Assembly: GCA_947367855.1 (NCBI GenBank)
Contig: CANBFE010000003.1
Coordinates: 186,001 to 250,000, forward strand
Length of the DNA: 64,000 nt
From: an uncultured Lachnospiraceae bacterium
GTDB taxonomy: Bacteria; Bacillota; Clostridia; Lachnospirales; Lachnospiraceae
Direction: 5' to 3'
Shown: in pieces, positions 8,625-17,353 of the stretch
How positions within the stretch are numbered: position 1 is the stretch's first letter
Layout: every line of letters starts with the position of its first letter
Program-made: the position numbers and the translations under genes
Notes under the pieces: generated by a model
The model's database searches: none
The model's input: only the letters and a program-made list of their open reading frames with translations
What the model was told of the DNA's origin: nothing

Positions 8625-9923
8625 ATGATTTGGAATGAGACAAAAGAATGCATGAGCAGAGACGAGATGAATAATCTGCAGGGAACGCGGTTGGTGAAAC
8701 TGGTAGACCGGGTGTATCACAATGTGGAATATTACCGGAAGAAAATGCAGGCTGTAGGACTGGAACCCGGTGATATCCGTGGTCTGGAGGATCTGCCCAA
8801 ACTGCCCTTTACCACCAAGGATGATCTGCGGGATACCTATCCTTTCGGCATGTTTGCCGTTCCCAACTCCCAGATCGTGCGGATTCATGCCTCCAGCGGC
8901 ACCACGGGAAAAGCCACCGTGGTGGGATATACCAGAAGGGATATCGACATGTGGAGCGAGTGTGTGGCAAGGTGTATCGCCATGACGAATCTGGGCCGGG
9001 AGGATATCATCCAGGTTGCTTACGGATACGGATTGTTTACCGGGGGGCTCGGAGGCCATTACGGTGCGGAGAAAATGGGAGCGACCGTGGTTCCCATGTC
9101 TACCGGAAACACCAAAAAACTCATCAATATGATGATAGACTTCGGGGTGACAGGAATTCTGTGCACTCCCTCCTACCTGATGCATATTGCGGAAACCATT
9201 GAGGAGATGGGAGTGCGTGACAGGATCAGGCTGAAGGCATCCCTGAACGGAGCCGAGCCCTGGACGGAAAAAATGCGGGATAAAATTGAGGAAAAGCTTG
9301 GAATTCATGCCCATGATATCTACGGACTCAGCGAGATTATGGGGCCGGGAGTTGCCACGGACTGCAGGTTTCATAAAGGCCTTCATGTACATGAGGACTA
9401 TTTCCTGCCTGAGATTGTGGACAGGGAGACCTTTGCCCAGGTACCGGACGGGGTGACGGGGGAGCTTGTGATTTCTACCCTGATGAAGGAAGGAATTCCG
9501 CTGATACGTTACCGTACCAAGGATCTGACCAGTATGGATCACACCCCCTGTGAGTGTGGCCGGACTACTGCGCGCATCGCCAGATTTACAGGCAGGAGTG
9601 ATGACATGCTGATAATCCGCGGCGTCAACGTATTCCCCTCACAGATCGAAGCGGCTCTTCTGGAAATGGGCGGAACCACTCCCCATTACCTGATGATTGT
9701 GGACAGAGTGAACAATCTGGATACCCTGGAGGTACAGGTGGAAGTGGAGGAGCGATTCTTCTCCGACGAGATCAGGGAGCTGGAAAATCTTACCAGAAAG
9801 ATCGAGCATGTGATTCAGCAGGCCATAGGACTGGCAGTAAAGGTAAAACTGGTGGAGCCGAAGGCTCTGGAGCGAAGCATGGGCAAGTCCGTTCATGTGA
9901 TCGACAGGCGGAAAATGGACTGA
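8625..9923 (+). CDS. paaK: phenylacetate-CoA ligase
   Basis: A 432-residue AMP-forming acyl-CoA ligase, the normal length for PaaK. The start MIWNETKECMSRDEM is typical. The phosphate-binding loop ASSGTTGKAT follows near residue 90, then YGLSEIMGPGVA, IRYRTKDLT, and GRSDDMLIIRGVNVFPSQIE near the hinge. Known members join aryl acetates to CoA using ATP. Beside iorAB, relatives may instead run in the other direction or serve indole- or phenylacetate, making ATP from the CoA ester; this is inference. The frame is open to 8571, but homology and GGGAG just upstream favour ATG 8625. Confidence 0.92.
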   Translation: MIWNETKECMSRDEMNNLQGTRLVKLVDRVYHNVEYYRKKMQAVGLEPGDIRGLEDLPKLPFTTKDDLRDTYPFGMFAVPNSQIVRIHASSGTTGKATVVGYTRRDIDMWSECVARCIAMTNLGREDIIQVAYGYGLFTGGLGGHYGAEKMGATVVPMSTGNTKKLINMMIDFGVTGILCTPSYLMHIAETIEEMGVRDRIRLKASLNGAEPWTEKMRDKIEEKLGIHAHDIYGLSEIMGPGVATDCRFHKGLHVHEDYFLPEIVDRETFAQVPDGVTGELVISTLMKEGIPLIRYRTKDLTSMDHTPCECGRTTARIARFTGRSDDMLIIRGVNVFPSQIEAALLEMGGTTPHYLMIVDRVNNLDTLEVQVEVEERFFSDEIRELENLTRKIEHVIQQAIGLAVKVKLVEPKALERSMGKSVHVIDRRKMD

Positions 9924-9950
9924 GGAAGCCGGACACACAGAAAGAGAGGG

Positions 9951-10382
9951 ATGGTTATGTTTGTTAAACAGTTATCGGTATTTATGGAAAATCGCGAGGG
10001 ACGGCTGGAACAGGCAACGGAGGTGCTGAAAAAAGAGGGAATCAACATTATGTCCCTGAGCATGGCAGATACCACGGAATACGGCATGCTGCGCATGGTG
10101 GTGTCAGATCCGGAGAAAGCAAAAACGGCCCTCAGGGAAAGAGGCTTTTCCGCCATGCTGACTGATGTTTTGGCTGTCCGCCTGGAAGACCGGGTGGGGG
10201 AACTGCACAAACTGACCCATGTTCTGTGCAGCAGGGGCCTGAATATCGAATATATGTACGCCCTGGCTTCCGGAGACTGCAGGGCCATGATTGTAAAGGC
10301 CTCAGACGGGGCAGCCGCTGCCGGCGCGGTTGCGGAGGAAGGACTTGCGCTTTACAACAGTAAGGAGATGTACGGTATCTGA
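9951..10382 (+). CDS. tandem ACT-domain protein
   Basis: A 143-residue protein made of two ACT domains, beginning VKQLSVFMENREGRLEQATEVLKKEGINIMSLSM and repeating at about residue 72 with VRLEDRVGELHKLTHVLCSRGLNIEYMYA. ACT domains bind amino acids and regulate partner proteins. Stand-alone tandem forms follow iorAB and phenylacetate-CoA ligase genes in Clostridia, so sensing of an aromatic amino acid is a reasonable inference. AGAGAGGG precedes the ATG at 9951. An alternative ATG lies two codons later. Confidence 0.88.
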   Translation: MVMFVKQLSVFMENREGRLEQATEVLKKEGINIMSLSMADTTEYGMLRMVVSDPEKAKTALRERGFSAMLTDVLAVRLEDRVGELHKLTHVLCSRGLNIEYMYALASGDCRAMIVKASDGAAAAGAVAEEGLALYNSKEMYGI

Positions 10383-10466
10383 CGGTCTGCGTCGCTGCGG
10401 CAGACCGGCCGAAAACAGATAGATTGACCAGGTATCAGGCGGATGGCTCAGGCTGTCCGCTTTTTT
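10383..10466 (+). terminator. two hairpins after the ior operon, the second with a T run
   Basis: CGGTCTGC (10383-10390) pairs with GCAGACCG (10400-10407) but lacks a T run. GCGGA (10439-10443) pairs with TCCGC (10456-10460) and is followed by T6, a modest intrinsic terminator. Confidence 0.55.
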
Positions 10467-10517
10467 CCATGTTAGCTGTACTTGTGCCGGAAGGTTCTAA
10501 ACTGCCCGAATTAGGGT

Positions 10518-10546
10518 TTTACAAGAAACTCTTTCTATGGTAAAAT
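10518..10546 (+). promoter_or_regulatory. promoter of mutL
   Basis: TTTACA (10518-10523) and TAAAAT (10541-10546) are 17 bases apart, and the start codon of mutL follows about 40 bases later. Confidence 0.65.
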
Positions 10547-10589
10547 CATACTGCGTCAATACAACACAGAGATACATAGAGGGAGAAAA

Positions 10590-12617
10590 ATGGCCTCAAT
10601 ACATGTTTTAAATTCTGAGACAATCGATAAAATTGCTGCAGGTGAGGTGGTGGAGCGCCCCAGCAGCGTGGTAAAGGAACTGGTGGAAAATGCCATTGAT
10701 GCGGGCGCCACTGCCGTTACGGTGGAAGCCAGGAACGGGGGCATTGAACTGATCCGGGTTACAGACAATGGCTGCGGAATGGAGGAAAGCCAGCTGCGGA
10801 GGGCTTTTCTCAGGCATGCCACCAGCAAGATAGAAACTGCAGAAGATCTGGCAAGGGTTTCCAGCCTGGGATTCCGGGGGGAAGCCCTTTCTAGCATTTC
10901 GGCTGTGGCAAAAGTGGAAGTCATCACCAAGACGTCAGACAGCATCACGGGCACCCGCATTCTTCTGGAAGGAGGAAGGGAAGTGGGGTTTGATCAGGTG
11001 GGAGCGCCTGACGGAACCACATTTCTGATGCGGAATCTTTTTTTCAATACCCCTGTAAGGCGGAAATTTCTAAAGCAGCCTGCCACGGAGGGAGGGTATA
11101 TTGCCGATCTGATGGAGCATCTGGCCCTGTCCAGACCGGACATTTCCTTTAAGCTGACTCTGGGAGGGCAGATGAAGTTTCATACCTCCGGAAGCGGTGA
11201 CCTGAGGGAGGTCATATACCGTGTATACGGACGGGACGTGGCAGGGGCCCTTGTGCCCGTCTGTGCGGAAAAAGACGGCATCCGGGTGGAAGGGTATCTG
11301 GGCAAACCGGTGCTGGTGCGCTCCAACCGGAACTTTGAGATTTCCTTTATTAATGGAAGGTTTATCCGCAGCAGCGTGGTATCCAGAGCCGTGGAAGAGG
11401 GCTACAGGGAATATCTGATGCAGCACAAATTTCCCCTGTGCGTACTCCATATCACCATGGAGCCCGGCTGTGTGGATGTGAATGTGCATCCCACCAAAAT
11501 GGATGTAAGATTCAGCGACGCCATTGCCTTCTGCGGTTTTCTCACTGAAACCGTGCGGCAGTCCCTTCAGAGCAGGGAGATGATTCCACAGGCCTCTCTT
11601 TCCACGGAAAAGGAAATCCGCAGAGAGCGTATGAATGAAAAAAAGGAGCGGGAGACTCAGCTGCCTCCGGAGCCTTTTGAGAAAAACCGCGGAACCGCTT
11701 ACAGGGTGATGGAAGAGGCGAAATATGCTCCTGAACGCTCCCTGGATTTTGCCCGGAATCCCGTATGGAACCGGGTAAAGGAAAGCTCCGGGGACACTGC
11801 CGAAGATATCTCCGGGGAAAAAGAAAGCTTCCCTGCGCAGCCGGAAAACACTGCAAAGCTTCCGGAGGAGGAAGAAACTTTCTTTGTAGAAACTTCGGAA
11901 ATTGAGGAAGATGCGCCCGGGGAGCAGGTGGCTCCTGACATTTCATTGAAAGAAGAAAATCTGCCTGCCGAAGAGGACGCAGCTGACGGCGTCCAGCTGA
12001 ACCTTTTTGAGGAAAAGATTCTCACCGTGGATAACCGCAGCCGTTTCCGCATTATCGGCCAGGTCTTTGAAACCTACTGGCTCATTGAGTTTGAAGACAG
12101 TCTGCTCATGATTGACCAGCATGCCGCCCACGAAAAAGTCAATTACGAAAGGCTCATGAAGCGCTGCCGTGAAAAAAATGTGCTTTCCCAGGGACTGCTC
12201 CCGCCTGTCATCGTAAGTCTGTCAGGTCAGGAGGAGAGTGTGCTGAAGGAGCATCTGGATACTTTCGCAGGGCTGGGCTTCGAAGTGGAAGCCTTCGGGG
12301 GCAGCGAATATGCTCTGCGGAGTGTGCCTGTGGACCTGTACGGCTGCGGGGAAAGGGAGATGTTTCTGGAAGTGCTGGACAGCCTGTCGGGCGGTGTCGG
12401 TTTTGGAAATCTCAGGGTAATTGAGGAGAAGATTGCCTCCATGGCCTGCAAAGCCGCAGTGAAGGGAAATAATAAAATGAGTGTTGCCGAAGCGGAGGCC
12501 CTGATCGATGAGCTGCTGACTTTGGAGAATCCGTACAACTGTCCCCATGGAAGGCCCACCATTATCACCATGACGAAAACGGAAATGGAGCGGAAATTCA
12601 AGCGGATCGTCAGCTGA
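10590..12617 (+). CDS. mutL: DNA mismatch repair protein MutL
   Basis: A 675-residue protein. The N-terminal GHKL ATPase has IAAGEVVERPSSVVKELVENAIDAGA, DNGCGM, RHATSK and LGFRGEALSS. An acidic, low-complexity linker runs from about 350 to 480. The C-terminal dimerisation domain carries the endonuclease motif DQHAAHE from residue 509 plus an ACKAAVKGN segment and CPHGRP, the metal-site residues. This is therefore the nicking type of MutL found in bacteria without MutH. mutS normally precedes mutL but is not in this window. miaA follows 53 bases later, as in many bacteria. Confidence 0.97.
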   Translation: MASIHVLNSETIDKIAAGEVVERPSSVVKELVENAIDAGATAVTVEARNGGIELIRVTDNGCGMEESQLRRAFLRHATSKIETAEDLARVSSLGFRGEALSSISAVAKVEVITKTSDSITGTRILLEGGREVGFDQVGAPDGTTFLMRNLFFNTPVRRKFLKQPATEGGYIADLMEHLALSRPDISFKLTLGGQMKFHTSGSGDLREVIYRVYGRDVAGALVPVCAEKDGIRVEGYLGKPVLVRSNRNFEISFINGRFIRSSVVSRAVEEGYREYLMQHKFPLCVLHITMEPGCVDVNVHPTKMDVRFSDAIAFCGFLTETVRQSLQSREMIPQASLSTEKEIRRERMNEKKERETQLPPEPFEKNRGTAYRVMEEAKYAPERSLDFARNPVWNRVKESSGDTAEDISGEKESFPAQPENTAKLPEEEETFFVETSEIEEDAPGEQVAPDISLKEENLPAEEDAADGVQLNLFEEKILTVDNRSRFRIIGQVFETYWLIEFEDSLLMIDQHAAHEKVNYERLMKRCREKNVLSQGLLPPVIVSLSGQEESVLKEHLDTFAGLGFEVEAFGGSEYALRSVPVDLYGCGEREMFLEVLDSLSGGVGFGNLRVIEEKIASMACKAAVKGNNKMSVAEAEALIDELLTLENPYNCPHGRPTIITMTKTEMERKFKRIVS

Positions 12618-12670
12618 CAGGAGACAGGCATCATATTCGCATACAAGAATAGAAAGAGGTTTTATAAGAC

Positions 12671-13762
12671 GTGTTTCCGGATAAAATCATTCAAAACCGA
12701 AAAAAAGACGGTACAGCCCCCCTGATCGTCCTCTCCGGTCCCACAGCGGTGGGAAAGACCAGGCTGTCCATTGCACTGGCAAAAGCCGTGGACGGCGAGA
12801 TTGTGTCTGCAGATTCCATGCAGGTCTATCGGCACATGGATATCGGTTCCGCCAAAATCACAGAGGAGGAAATGCAGGGGGTCCCCCATCACATGATCAG
12901 TGTCCTGGACCCCTGGGAAGACTTCAGCGTGGCTGTATTTAAGGAGATGTGCGAGATCTGTCTCCAGGGCATATATGAGCGGGGGCATATTCCCATCCTT
13001 ACAGGAGGTACCGGATTCTATGTGCAGGCCCTACTGCGTGACATTGATTTCTCAGGCAGCAGGGAGGAAACAGGGCTTTCTGCGCAGACCATGGGTTTTT
13101 CCGGCAGTGCGGGGGACAGGACAGCGGATGAAAAAGGACGGGATATCCGCAGCGCCCTGGAACAGGCTGCCCTGGAGAAGGGCGCCGCCTTTCTCCACAG
13201 GCAGCTGGAGCAGGTGGACCCGCTTTCGGCGGAAATGATCCATGCCAACAACCTGAAACGAACTGTCAGGGCTTTAGAATATTTTTATTTGACGGGGGAG
13301 CCCATTTCCAGCCATAATAAGAGAGAAAGGGAAAAGCCGTCAGCCTACCTTTCCTGCTATTTTGTCCTGAATGATATCAGGGAAAGGCTCTATAAAAGGA
13401 TTGAACTGCGGGTGGACCAGATGCTGGAACAGGGGCTCGTGGCTGAGGTGGAAGCGCTCCGCGCCATGGGCTGTCACAGGGGGATGGTCTCCATGCAGGG
13501 GCTTGGATATAAGGAAATCCTGGCATACCTGGAAGGGGAGATGACCCTGGAGGAGGCTGTGGAGCGGATCAAGCGGGATACCAGGCATTTTGCGAAGCGG
13601 CAGCTGACCTGGTTCAGACGGGAACAGGAAGTTGTCTGGGTGAATAAAAACGAATTTGATTACAGGGAAGAGCGGATACTGGAATTTATGCTTGCCAGGC
13701 TGGGCGAAAGGGGAATTTCGGCCGATTTTCCCGGGGACAGATTCCGGAAGGAAAGTGAATGA
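12671..13762 (+). CDS. miaA: tRNA dimethylallyltransferase
   Basis: A 363-residue enzyme that adds a dimethylallyl group to A37 of tRNAs reading codons starting with U. The P-loop GPTAVGKT is at 23-30, followed by SADSMQVYRHMDIG, GGTGFYVQALL and NNLKRTVRALE. The start is GTG behind AGAGG. The protein is longer than the usual 300-320 residues: a low-complexity stretch of roughly 30 residues after the DIDF motif (about 128-160, with GLSAQTMGFSGSAGDRT) looks like an insertion, and the C-terminal tail is extended. Confidence 0.95.
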   Translation: MFPDKIIQNRKKDGTAPLIVLSGPTAVGKTRLSIALAKAVDGEIVSADSMQVYRHMDIGSAKITEEEMQGVPHHMISVLDPWEDFSVAVFKEMCEICLQGIYERGHIPILTGGTGFYVQALLRDIDFSGSREETGLSAQTMGFSGSAGDRTADEKGRDIRSALEQAALEKGAAFLHRQLEQVDPLSAEMIHANNLKRTVRALEYFYLTGEPISSHNKREREKPSAYLSCYFVLNDIRERLYKRIELRVDQMLEQGLVAEVEALRAMGCHRGMVSMQGLGYKEILAYLEGEMTLEEAVERIKRDTRHFAKRQLTWFRREQEVVWVNKNEFDYREERILEFMLARLGERGISADFPGDRFRKESE

Positions 13763-13793
13763 CAGGAGGCGGGCGCAGAAGCCCGGAAGAACA

Positions 13794-15098
13794 ATGAAGG
13801 AAAAGATTATAAGGGAAATGTATGCATGTATGGGCATCGAAGAAGCAGTATATGCATATGGAAATGAGATTTTGGCAAAGCTGCAGCCGCGTTTTCAGGA
13901 GATAGACGAAACAGCGGAGATAAACCAGCTGAAAGTGATAAAGGCCATGCAGGAGAGCCAGGTCAGTGAAGCCTGTCTTTTGGGCACCACCGGATATGGA
14001 TACAATGACCTGGGCAGGGACAGGCTGGAGGAGGTGTATGCCAGGGTGTTTCATACGGAGGATGCCCTGGTACGTCCCCAGATCACCTGCGGCACCCATG
14101 CCCTGGCCCTGGCCCTGATGAGTAATCTGCGGCCGGGGGATGAACTTCTGTCCCCTGTGGGAAAGCCCTATGATACGCTTGAGGAGGTTATAGGCATCAG
14201 ACCCTCCAGGGGTTCCCTGGCGGAATACGGCGTTACCTATTCCCAGGTGGATCTGCTTCCGGACGGCAGCTTTGATTATGAAGGCATCCGCCGGGCTTTA
14301 AACGGACGCACCCGTCTGGTAACCATTCAGCGGTCCAAGGGATATCAGACCAGGCCGACTCTTTCGGTGGCGCGCATCGGAGAGCTGGTCTCTTTTGTGA
14401 AAGGGATAAAGCCTGATGTAATCTGCATGGTGGATAACTGCTACGGGGAATTTGTGGAGACCATGGAACCCGCGGAAGCAGGGGCGGACATGGTGGTGGG
14501 TTCCCTGATCAAGAATCCGGGAGGCGGCCTTGCACCCATCGGCGGTTATATTGCAGGTACGCGGGAATGCGTGGAAAACGCGGCATTCCGCCTCACCTCC
14601 CCCGGACTTGGCAAGGAGGTGGGCGCATCCCTGGGAGCACTGAAGGATTTCTACCAGGGGCTGTTTCTGGCGCCAACAGTGACGGCTTCTGCCCTGAAGG
14701 GAGCGGTTTTTGCAGCGAATCTCTATGAACCCCTGGGCTTTGGGGTGGTGCCGGACAGCAGGGAGAGCCGTCATGACATCATCCAGGCAGTGACCTTTGG
14801 GAATCCTGAGAGTGTGATCGCTTTCTGCCAGGGAATTCAGGCCGCTGCGCCTGTGGACAGCCATGTGACCCCGGAACCCTGGGATATGCCCGGTTACGAT
14901 TCCAGGGTGATTATGGCAGCCGGGGCCTTTGTGGCAGGCTCCTCCATCGAATTGTCGGCAGACGGTCCCATCAAGCCTCCCTACGCGGTGTATTTTCAGG
15001 GAGGACTCACCTGGCAGCACGCGAAATTCGGCATTTTAAAATCCCTGCAGGCCCTGGTAAACAGGGGATTGGTGGAGAAAAACAGACTTGGATTGTAA
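13794..15098 (+). CDS. methionine gamma-lyase family protein (aluminium-resistance family, PLP-dependent)
   Basis: A 434-residue fold-type I PLP enzyme. Motifs include GTTGYGYNDLGRDRLEEVYA, the glycine-rich cofactor segment ITCGTHALALAL, QRSKGYQTRPTLS, MVDNCYGEF and the lysine in GSLIKNPGGGLAPIGGYIAG that should bind PLP. The family has been called aluminium-resistance protein and is annotated as methionine gamma-lyase-like. Its real substrate is not settled. The frame is open upstream into miaA, but ATG 13794 starts the conserved region and GGAAGA lies a few bases before it. Confidence 0.85.
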   Translation: MKEKIIREMYACMGIEEAVYAYGNEILAKLQPRFQEIDETAEINQLKVIKAMQESQVSEACLLGTTGYGYNDLGRDRLEEVYARVFHTEDALVRPQITCGTHALALALMSNLRPGDELLSPVGKPYDTLEEVIGIRPSRGSLAEYGVTYSQVDLLPDGSFDYEGIRRALNGRTRLVTIQRSKGYQTRPTLSVARIGELVSFVKGIKPDVICMVDNCYGEFVETMEPAEAGADMVVGSLIKNPGGGLAPIGGYIAGTRECVENAAFRLTSPGLGKEVGASLGALKDFYQGLFLAPTVTASALKGAVFAANLYEPLGFGVVPDSRESRHDIIQAVTFGNPESVIAFCQGIQAAAPVDSHVTPEPWDMPGYDSRVIMAAGAFVAGSSIELSADGPIKPPYAVYFQGGLTWQHAKFGILKSLQALVNRGLVEKNRLGL

Positions 15099-15139
15099 GA
15101 TCCTGTAGAAAAAACTAAAAATAAAATCTATGATTTGTG

Positions 15140-15168
15140 TGTACAGGGATGGAATTTTGTGGTACTAT
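15140..15168 (+). promoter_or_regulatory. possible promoter upstream of the DUF4321 gene and radC
   Basis: TGTACA (15140-15145) and TACTAT (15163-15168) are 17 bases apart in the 183-base gap before the DUF4321 gene. Confidence 0.45.
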
Positions 15169-15281
15169 AGAAACGCGAGTGTATACAGACTTTATAAACC
15201 GGGCCATTGTTTATAAGGGAAAGCGCAGACAGGGCGGCGGCAGAACGCGGCTCTGGAACGAAAGAGGGAAGAGGAATCAAC

Positions 15282-15521
15282 TTGAAGAAAGTAAACTGGG
15301 TACTGCTGATACTGGTTTTGGTGGGGTTTGTGATAGGCAGGTTTATCGGTACTTATTTTGAAGGAACTTTTCTGAATTACGGGCAGTCCTTTGGAATGAA
15401 CGAACCTGTGGTGCTGAATCTGGGCTTCATCATACTTACCTTTGGCCTGACGATTCAGATCACCATAGCCAGTGTGATTGGAGTCGTGATTGCGTTAGTG
15501 GTATACCGGTTTATCAGATAG
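15282..15521 (+). CDS. DUF4321 domain-containing small membrane protein
   Basis: A 79-residue protein with two predicted membrane helices, LLILVLVGFVIGRFIGTY near the start and LGFIILTFGLTIQITIASVIG near the end. Between them is LNYGQSFGMNEPVVLNLG, the usual loop of DUF4321 proteins of Clostridia. The start is TTG at 15282 behind GAGGAA. The frame is open further upstream, but the extra residues are hydrophilic and not family-like. The function is unknown. It sits directly before radC and the mre cluster, a common arrangement. Confidence 0.8.
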   Translation: MKKVNWVLLILVLVGFVIGRFIGTYFEGTFLNYGQSFGMNEPVVLNLGFIILTFGLTIQITIASVIGVVIALVVYRFIR

Positions 15522-15588
15522 TCTGAATGCGGGAACCGCCCTGCGGTTTCCGGCGGGCAAATGCGTCGGAGAAGGCAAAAGGAGACGC

Positions 15589-16299
15589 ATGGAAAAGAAG
15601 GAAACAGGAAAGTCACAGAAGGAAAAAAGACAGGGGCAGCCCTATGAGAGATTTCTGCGGTTCGGGGCGGAGAGTCTCACGGAGACGGAGCTGTTGGCAA
15701 TTATCATCCGCACGGGAACCAGGGATAAAGACGCCCTGCAGTTGGCAGAAGAGGTGTTGGGACTGACCCGATATCCAAAGAAAGGACTTCTGGGTCTTTA
15801 TGATGTAACCCTGGACGAGCTCCAGGAAATCAGCGGAATCGGAGAGGTAAAGGCGGTAAAGCTGAAATGTCTGGCAGAGCTCTCCATGAGAATGAGTACG
15901 GCAAAAGCGGAGGTTGGGCTGAATTTTACCAGTTCCGGACAGGTGGCGGCTTATTTTATGGAAAAGCTCCGGCACCGGGAGACGGAATGCGTGATGCTGG
16001 CCTGTCTGGATGCAAAGGGACAGCTGATAGGCGAGAAAAAGGTGTCTGAGGGCAGTGTCAACATGTCGCTTATATCTCCCAGGGAAATTTTTCTGGCCGC
16101 ATTGGAAAGCCGGGCTGTGAACATCCTTCTGGTACACAATCACCCCAGCGGAGATCCCAGTCCAAGCCAGGCAGATAAGGAACTTACCTATAATCTGAAA
16201 GATGCCGGAGAACAGATGGGGATACCGCTGCTTGATCATATTGTCATCGGTGATAACAGATATGTCAGCTTCAGGGAAGCGGCATGGTTTTTCAAATAA
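15589..16299 (+). CDS. radC: RadC family protein (JAB/MPN domain)
   Basis: A 236-residue protein with an N-terminal helix-hairpin-helix region (ELQEISGIGEVKAVKLKC) and a C-terminal JAMM metalloprotease-like domain. The metal-binding motif HNHPSGDPSPSQAD begins at about residue 183. The family was named for DNA repair, but no repair reaction has been firmly shown. radC directly before mreB is a frequent order in Firmicutes. In staphylococci Tn554 elements insert into radC; this copy is intact. Confidence 0.93.
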   Translation: MEKKETGKSQKEKRQGQPYERFLRFGAESLTETELLAIIIRTGTRDKDALQLAEEVLGLTRYPKKGLLGLYDVTLDELQEISGIGEVKAVKLKCLAELSMRMSTAKAEVGLNFTSSGQVAAYFMEKLRHRETECVMLACLDAKGQLIGEKKVSEGSVNMSLISPREIFLAALESRAVNILLVHNHPSGDPSPSQADKELTYNLKDAGEQMGIPLLDHIVIGDNRYVSFREAAWFFK

Positions 16300-16342
16300 C
16301 GAAAAGAATTTCATGAATTTACTTTAGAAAGGGGCTGTCATT

Positions 16343-17353
16343 TTGGCAAACAATGCATTCGGTATCGACCTGGGTACCAACAATATTAAAATCTACAGCA
16401 GAAGCGACGACAATGTTCTGGTGGAAAAAAACATGATTGCCATCGAGAACAAAAAAGTTCTGTTTGCTTATGGGAATTCCGCATTTGAAATGTATGAGAA
16501 GGCGCCGGGAAATATTCACATTTCCTACCCTCTGTCCAATGGCGTGATTGCGGATATCAAGAATATGGAGACTCTTGTGAGGTATTTTATTTCCGGTCTT
16601 CAGAAGGGAATCACCAAGCCGGCCGAATTCTATATCGCAGTTCCCACAGATGTCACGGAAGTGGAGAAAAGGGCCTTCTATGATCTGATCAAGGATGCAA
16701 ATGTGAAGGCAAAGAAGATCATGGTGGTGGAGAAGGCAGTAGCCGACGGCCTGGGACTTGACATTGATGTGAAGAACTCCCAGGGAGTGTTGGTAGTCAA
16801 TGTGGGATTTGACACCACGGAGATCTCTATTCTGTCCCTCGGAGGCATTGTGCTGAGCAGACTGATTAAGACAGGCGGCCTGAAATTTGACGAGGCCATC
16901 CGGGCAGCGGTACGAAAAGAATTCAGCCTGATCATCGGCGGGAAGACTTCGGAAATGATCAAGACGAGTCTGAGACAGCTGGAGGAGGAAGGCAAGGGAG
17001 CCATCGTCTACGGGCGGGATATTGTCACAGGTCTTCCCATAGAGAGGGAGATTCCCACCAAACTTGTGGTGGAATGTCTGGAGGAGCACTTTAATACAAT
17101 CGTTGACAATGTAAAGGTAATTTTGGAGAGGACTCCGCCGGAGCTTGCAGCGGATATCTACCGTCACGGAATCTATCTTACCGGGGGTGCCTCCCAGATC
17201 AGTCATCTGGCGGACCGCATTGCAGCGGGAACGGGGCTCCGGGTGAATATTGCCGACAATCCGGTTACAAGCGTTGTGATGGGACTTGCCAAGATCATAA
17301 AGGATGACAATTATAAATCCGTAGCTTATGCAATCGAAGGGATGAGCAGATGA
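16343..17353 (+). CDS. mreB: rod shape-determining protein MreB
   Basis: A 336-residue actin-like ATPase. The phosphate-1 loop FGIDLGTNNIKIY is at the N-terminus, the connecting segment VVEKAVADGLGLDIDV with VNVGFDTTEIS forms phosphate 2, and YLTGGASQI near residue 280 is the adenosine motif. It polymerises under the membrane and guides the elongation machinery. The start is TTG at 16343 behind AGAAAGGGG. It overlaps mreC by four bases (ATGA), so the two are translationally coupled. Confidence 0.95.
   Translation: MANNAFGIDLGTNNIKIYSRSDDNVLVEKNMIAIENKKVLFAYGNSAFEMYEKAPGNIHISYPLSNGVIADIKNMETLVRYFISGLQKGITKPAEFYIAVPTDVTEVEKRAFYDLIKDANVKAKKIMVVEKAVADGLGLDIDVKNSQGVLVVNVGFDTTEISILSLGGIVLSRLIKTGGLKFDEAIRAAVRKEFSLIIGGKTSEMIKTSLRQLEEEGKGAIVYGRDIVTGLPIEREIPTKLVVECLEEHFNTIVDNVKVILERTPPELAADIYRHGIYLTGGASQISHLADRIAAGTGLRVNIADNPVTSVVMGLAKIIKDDNYKSVAYAIEGMSR

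Noticed and set aside
15589..16299. radC as a Tn554-type insertion site linked to the recombinase element.
   Set aside because: radC is complete here, and the element lies 44 kb away beside an ABC-ATPase remnant, so there is no link in this window.
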